From Nitrospira_D sp019636945 (GTDB taxonomy: Bacteria > Nitrospirota > Nitrospiria > Nitrospirales > Nitrospiraceae): a stretch of 64,000 nt of DNA. Positions 60,530-64,000 of this stretch are shown piece by piece. Numbering within the stretch: position 1 is the stretch's first letter; each line of letters starts with the position of its first letter. Under the pieces are notes generated by a model. It was not told the origin of the DNA. It worked only from the letters and a program-made list of their open reading frames with translations, and ran no database searches. The stretch spans positions 377,666-441,665 of the forward strand of contig NZ_JBLFBO010000001.1 of the NCBI RefSeq assembly GCF_047338595.1, read 5' to 3'. Made by a program: the position numbers and the translations under genes.

Positions 60530-61648
60530 ATGCCGTTTCAGTTGCCGACGTTCGCCCATCGAGTCTTCCGGTATCGCTCCACACGGATCACGTCAGAAGG
60601 GTTGCAATTCCTGATCTTCGTACTGGCGATCGGTATTGCGGCCATCAATACGGGTAATAACCTGTTTTATCTGCTCCTGGCCATGATGCTGAGCCTCATT
60701 CTGGTATCAGGCATAGCGGCGGAGTACTGTCTGCGACGACTTGAAGTCCGACGGCATCTGCCGGACCTCCTCTTCGTCAACACCCCGGTTACCACTTCGC
60801 TCGTGGTCAAGAACCGAAAGTCGCGTTTGACCAGTTTTTCGCTGACTCTGAGTGATGTTGGAGGCAATCCATTTCTCTCCCCGAATATGGAGCTTCACTC
60901 CCTTCCCCCAGGGGTCAGTCGAGTGCTCTCCTACCAATTGACCCCGATATGCCGTGGGAAGCTGCGTTTGAATGGTGTACGAATCAGCACTGAGTTTCCC
61001 TTCGGACTCTTCACGAAACGAGCGTTCTACCCGATGGAGGACACTCTCGTGGTATGTCCGGAGCTCCAGCCGGTGAATGACCGTCTTCTGCGTGGTCTCT
61101 TTGCCGCGGGGTATGAACAGGCCGTCCATCGACGGGGGCACGGCAGCGATCTGTACAATCTTCGCCTCTACCAGGCAGGAGATGATTCCCGGAGTATTCA
61201 TTGGCCGACGACGGCACGGACTTCTCAACTGACCATTCGAGAGACTGAGGCAGAGGAACAGCGTCGAGCGATCATCTGTGTGCCAACGAGTGTGCCGATG
61301 AGTCATGACACCTCGTTTGAGCGTGCAGTCTCGTTAGCTGCATCGCTGGTTCAGCATTTGACGCGCCACAGCTACTCCATCCAATTGCGTCTAGGATCAG
61401 AGCGTTCATCGTTTGGTCAGGGAGAAGCGCATCGCCTTGACCTACTCCGCATGCTGGGCCTCTGCGAACGAATCACCCCCACCGCAGAGTCCATGCAGCA
61501 AGACCAAGAGGCAGATGCGCATTCCGAGGTTGACGGAGGAGGAACGGTGGTTGTCATACAAGCCTGGTCTGATTCCGTAGGAGAGACCGAACTCCCTTGG
61601 ATCCGGATCGATGGGGCACTCATCCCTGGAGCCGCCCATGTTGCTTAG
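60530..61648 (+). CDS. DUF58-domain membrane protein
   Basis: 372 residues from MPFQLPTFAHRVFR. Two membrane helices (about 27-65) are followed by a soluble part with the DUF58 signature (YNLRLYQAGDDSRSIHWPTTA, RTSQLTIRETEAEE), which resembles a von Willebrand A-like fold. It begins 42 bases after moxR and overlaps the start of the transglutaminase gene by 11 bases. The usual partner is MoxR. Confidence 0.92.
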   Translation: MPFQLPTFAHRVFRYRSTRITSEGLQFLIFVLAIGIAAINTGNNLFYLLLAMMLSLILVSGIAAEYCLRRLEVRRHLPDLLFVNTPVTTSLVVKNRKSRLTSFSLTLSDVGGNPFLSPNMELHSLPPGVSRVLSYQLTPICRGKLRLNGVRISTEFPFGLFTKRAFYPMEDTLVVCPELQPVNDRLLRGLFAAGYEQAVHRRGHGSDLYNLRLYQAGDDSRSIHWPTTARTSQLTIRETEAEEQRRAIICVPTSVPMSHDTSFERAVSLAASLVQHLTRHSYSIQLRLGSERSSFGQGEAHRLDLLRMLGLCERITPTAESMQQDQEADAHSEVDGGGTVVVIQAWSDSVGETELPWIRIDGALIPGAAHVA

Positions 61649-63836
61649 TCAGGCCCTCCATCTGACCTCCATACTGCTGGCGTCTGCGTCCTTCATTGGA
61701 TTGACGGTGGGGGCTGGGCTGCCGGAGTGGCTGGCCGCAGTGACCGGTGCGACGCTGATCGCAGTACTCCTGCGGAACATGGGAATGAAGCCGGTCGATC
61801 GACTCACCACACAGATCCCTGTTTCAGCCGTTGGATGGAATCTGATTGTGCTCGGAGGCTTTGTGGGCTTTTGGATCGATCTCTTATGGATTTCCGGTGA
61901 GCTGCTTCCTGCCGGACTACACTTTTTGATGATTCTGATGGTTATCAAGCTCTTCAACCTCCGACTCCGACGCGACTATCTGCATCTCTATGCGATCAGT
62001 CTTGTCGCCATGCTCGCCTCGGGATCGCTCACGACGGATCTGTGGTTCTTTCCGATTTTTTCAATCTACCTTCTGGCCGGGGTCTGGACCCTGCTTCTGT
62101 TTCAGTTGACCAAGACGTCGGAGGTTAGTGCGGATGTCTCGATGTCTCTACCTATTCGAGATGAGAATCATGAAGAAAGCCACAGGGTCTCGCCCCGATT
62201 ATTTTGGATGGCGAATGGGCTGGCTTTGGGGGCATTTCTTATCACTGTGGTGATTTTCTTCATCATTCCGCGGGTCAACGCGGGGATTTATCAGAAGGGG
62301 TTTGGGCAAAATCTTCGCCTGTCCGGGTTTTCCGATAAGGTGAACCTAGGCGCGATTGGATCAATCAAGCGGGACCCCAGCATCGTGATGCGAGTCGAGT
62401 TGCCCAGGAGCCCGCTGCATGACGCCAGACCACTCTATATTCGAGGGGTGTCTTTCGATCAGTACGATGGCAAGGTGTGGACGAATCAACTGACCTATCG
62501 ACGGAGTCTCATCGAGGAAAGTCCCGGCACGTTCACGTTTCGCGGAAAACGAACGGTCTCGCGGTCCCAGCTTGGTGAGGCAATGCACCAGAAGATTCTT
62601 CTCGAGCCACTGGATACGCCGGTGTTGTTTGCCGCGCCGTTCATCGAAAGCGTAACGGGGGTATTCCCCAGTCTTTTCTTTGACGCAACCGGTGCGGTTT
62701 ATCTACCATTCCCCAGTTCGTCCCGAATCGAATACACCGTCGTCTCTCGTGCCACCGTGTTGGTACCGGCGGATCTCGGGTCCGAACCCGGATCTTATCC
62801 AGAATGGGTGGTCAGGCAGTATTTGCAACTTCCCCTTCAGTCGGATCGTATCACCGCATTGGCCGGAGAAGTGACGCAGAAACATTACCGGCCATATGAA
62901 AAGGCTACCGCGATTCAGGCCTATTTGACCCGTCATTATCGATACAGTCTGGATGCCCCGCTTGCCCAGCTGCGTCAACCGCTAGAAGAATTTCTTTTTG
63001 CGAGAAAGACAGGGTACTGCGAGCACTATGCGACGGCAATGGTCATCATGCTCCGAACCGTTGGGGTTCCCGCCCGCCTGGTGACAGGGTTCATGGCCAC
63101 GGAATGGAACGAATATGGAAATTACTACGTTGTCCGACAACAGGATGCCCATGCGTGGGTCGAAGTGTATCTACCGCATTCCGGGTGGATCAAGATGGAT
63201 CCAACTCCCACTGAAGAGAATCCGGCGGCTGGAGGCTCGGTATGGAAAGTTCTTGGGCCCATCGTGGATAACATCAAGCTCCAATGGAACCGATTGTTCG
63301 TCCAGTATAGTGCGGCAGATCAACTGGCCGTTGTCCGGGAATTAAAAGCCGAAGGGATGTCGGTCCGGAACAAGGCGCTGGATTCCATGACGCTCATTTT
63401 CGGTGCCTTCCTGGCGGTTCTTAGCGGGATCGTGACCCGCGACGTGTCTCAGGTCAGGATCGGGTTTCTAGGGGAGTTGCTGGGCATCGCAGTGATAAGT
63501 CTCGCTATCTTTTTCTGGTTGCGTCGGAGGCGGCCGTGGGTGGCCTGGAGCCTCTGGAAAAAGGGTCAGGGTCACGAGCTGGTCATCGCGCAATACTACC
63601 GGCGCATGCGCACCTACCTGACCGGGCAGGGTTTTTCAAATTCTACGGCTGTCGCGCCACTTGAGCTGGTCGAGATCACTCGCGCACGGTGGAGGGAGGC
63701 CCATACGGCTGTGGCGTCGATTACGGAGGTGTATTGTCGGACCAGGTTTGGTCATGTGCCACTCACCCCAGAGGATCTGAAGCATACGGAAGACCAGCTC
63801 CGCCAGCTGTTGGAACTACGAAAACCACAGGCATGA
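61638..63836 (+). CDS. tgpA: TgpA-type transglutaminase-like membrane protein (DUF3488/DUF4129)
   Basis: 732 residues. The ATG of MLLSQALHL overlaps the DUF58 gene. About six N-terminal membrane helices (DUF3488) lead to a periplasmic transglutaminase core with triad Cys461 (GYCEHYATAM), His505 (DAHAWVEVYL) and Asp521 (KMDPTPTEENP). Two further helices and a cytoplasmic DUF4129 tail follow. TgpA is essential in Pseudomonas aeruginosa. With MoxR and DUF58 it forms an envelope-maintenance operon. Confidence 0.94.
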   Translation: MLLSQALHLTSILLASASFIGLTVGAGLPEWLAAVTGATLIAVLLRNMGMKPVDRLTTQIPVSAVGWNLIVLGGFVGFWIDLLWISGELLPAGLHFLMILMVIKLFNLRLRRDYLHLYAISLVAMLASGSLTTDLWFFPIFSIYLLAGVWTLLLFQLTKTSEVSADVSMSLPIRDENHEESHRVSPRLFWMANGLALGAFLITVVIFFIIPRVNAGIYQKGFGQNLRLSGFSDKVNLGAIGSIKRDPSIVMRVELPRSPLHDARPLYIRGVSFDQYDGKVWTNQLTYRRSLIEESPGTFTFRGKRTVSRSQLGEAMHQKILLEPLDTPVLFAAPFIESVTGVFPSLFFDATGAVYLPFPSSSRIEYTVVSRATVLVPADLGSEPGSYPEWVVRQYLQLPLQSDRITALAGEVTQKHYRPYEKATAIQAYLTRHYRYSLDAPLAQLRQPLEEFLFARKTGYCEHYATAMVIMLRTVGVPARLVTGFMATEWNEYGNYYVVRQQDAHAWVEVYLPHSGWIKMDPTPTEENPAAGGSVWKVLGPIVDNIKLQWNRLFVQYSAADQLAVVRELKAEGMSVRNKALDSMTLIFGAFLAVLSGIVTRDVSQVRIGFLGELLGIAVISLAIFFWLRRRRPWVAWSLWKKGQGHELVIAQYYRRMRTYLTGQGFSNSTAVAPLELVEITRARWREAHTAVASITEVYCRTRFGHVPLTPEDLKHTEDQLRQLLELRKPQA

Positions 63837-63918
63837 CGCTCTGATTCTCACCAGATTCAGATCGCTATCCCATTCGCATGGGGATGACAAAATCAAAACA
63901 GGTGGACTGAAAGGCCCA

Positions 63919-63944
63919 TCAGGCAAGATATTCAGGCAAGATAT
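63919..63944 (+). repeat. Perfect 13-bp tandem repeat beside tRNA-Gly
   Basis: TCAGGCAAGATAT occurs twice in direct tandem with no spacer, three bases before the encoded CCA end of tRNA-Gly. It could be a duplication scar. Confidence 0.8.
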
Positions 63945-63946
63945 AT

Positions 63947-64000
63947 TGGAGCGGGAAAAGGGATTTGAACCCTCGACCCTCGCCTTGGCAAGGCGATGCT
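63947..64000 (-). tRNA. tRNA-Gly (GCC), truncated by window edge
   Basis: On the minus strand the 3' part reads anticodon loop CTTGCCAAG (GCC), variable loop, T-arm GAGGGTTCAAATCCCTT, acceptor TTCCCGC, discriminator T and encoded CCA. The 5' part lies outside the window. Confidence 0.9.

Overview
The window looks like a chromosomal segment of a comammox (complete ammonia-oxidising) Nitrospira. The main evidence is a stand-alone amoC (4332-5144), whose product matches ammonia monooxygenase subunit C along its full length, set among genes that are not proteobacterial in arrangement. No nitrite oxidoreductase gene or rRNA is present, so the genus-level call is an inference.

Layout. 1-3.9 kb: the 3' part of a hybrid histidine kinase, a phosphodiester-glycosidase-like exported protein with a small lipoprotein, pyrE and a DUF1566 protein. 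4.2-5.7 kb: the orphan amoC with its own promoter-like sequence, a strong terminator and a small zinc-ribbon membrane protein. 7.2-11.7 kb: an apparent integrated element ending at the 3' end of tRNA-Glu(UUC). It carries a membrane-anchored FAN1-like nuclease with a Mu gpF-like cysteine/histidine module, three small genes (a DUF5681-like protein, a helix-turn-helix protein and a 55-residue ORF) and a large serine recombinase split by an 8-bp tandem duplication. 11.8-28.4 kb: mixed accessory and housekeeping genes (rfbC, a MoaD-like protein, HU, two YkgJ-type cysteine-cluster proteins, tRNA-Arg and tRNA-Lys, an AT-rich SGNH gene, a cytochrome P450, BrkB/YihY, cytochrome c, DUF1264, PSP1/RicT, EVE, ThrH, and an AlgE-type porin).

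28.6-40.4 kb is a long minus-strand block of the type found near chromosome origins. In transcription order it is rpmH, rnpA, yidD, yidC, mnmE, mnmG, rsmG, parA, parB, two bactofilins, mnmA, tatA and tatB. Two perfect parS palindromes lie in the two ends of rsmG. This links chromosome segregation (ParABS), a bactofilin scaffold, tRNA wobble-uridine modification (MnmA, MnmE, MnmG) and membrane protein insertion or export (YidC, YidD, Tat). No dnaA gene or clear DnaA-box cluster was seen.

40.8-51.3 kb is on the plus strand: a coiled-coil lipoprotein, two L,D-transpeptidases and a third degenerate relative, then pgi-pgl-glk-rpiA (hexose phosphorylation and pentose-phosphate steps), an M1 aminopeptidase and a decayed VOC/glyoxalase gene. 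51.3-63.8 kb: a YbbA/YbbP-type ABC exporter divergent from a TesA-type esterase, a 60-residue membrane protein, a SWIM/coiled-coil protein, a ChaN-like lipoprotein, a possible methyltransferase, and a MoxR-DUF58-TgpA (transglutaminase) operon. The window ends inside tRNA-Gly(GCC).

The most unusual item is the FAN1-like fusion on the tRNA-Glu element. Next are the split recombinase, whose 3' end reads into the tRNA, the orphan amoC, and the degenerate third L,D-transpeptidase.
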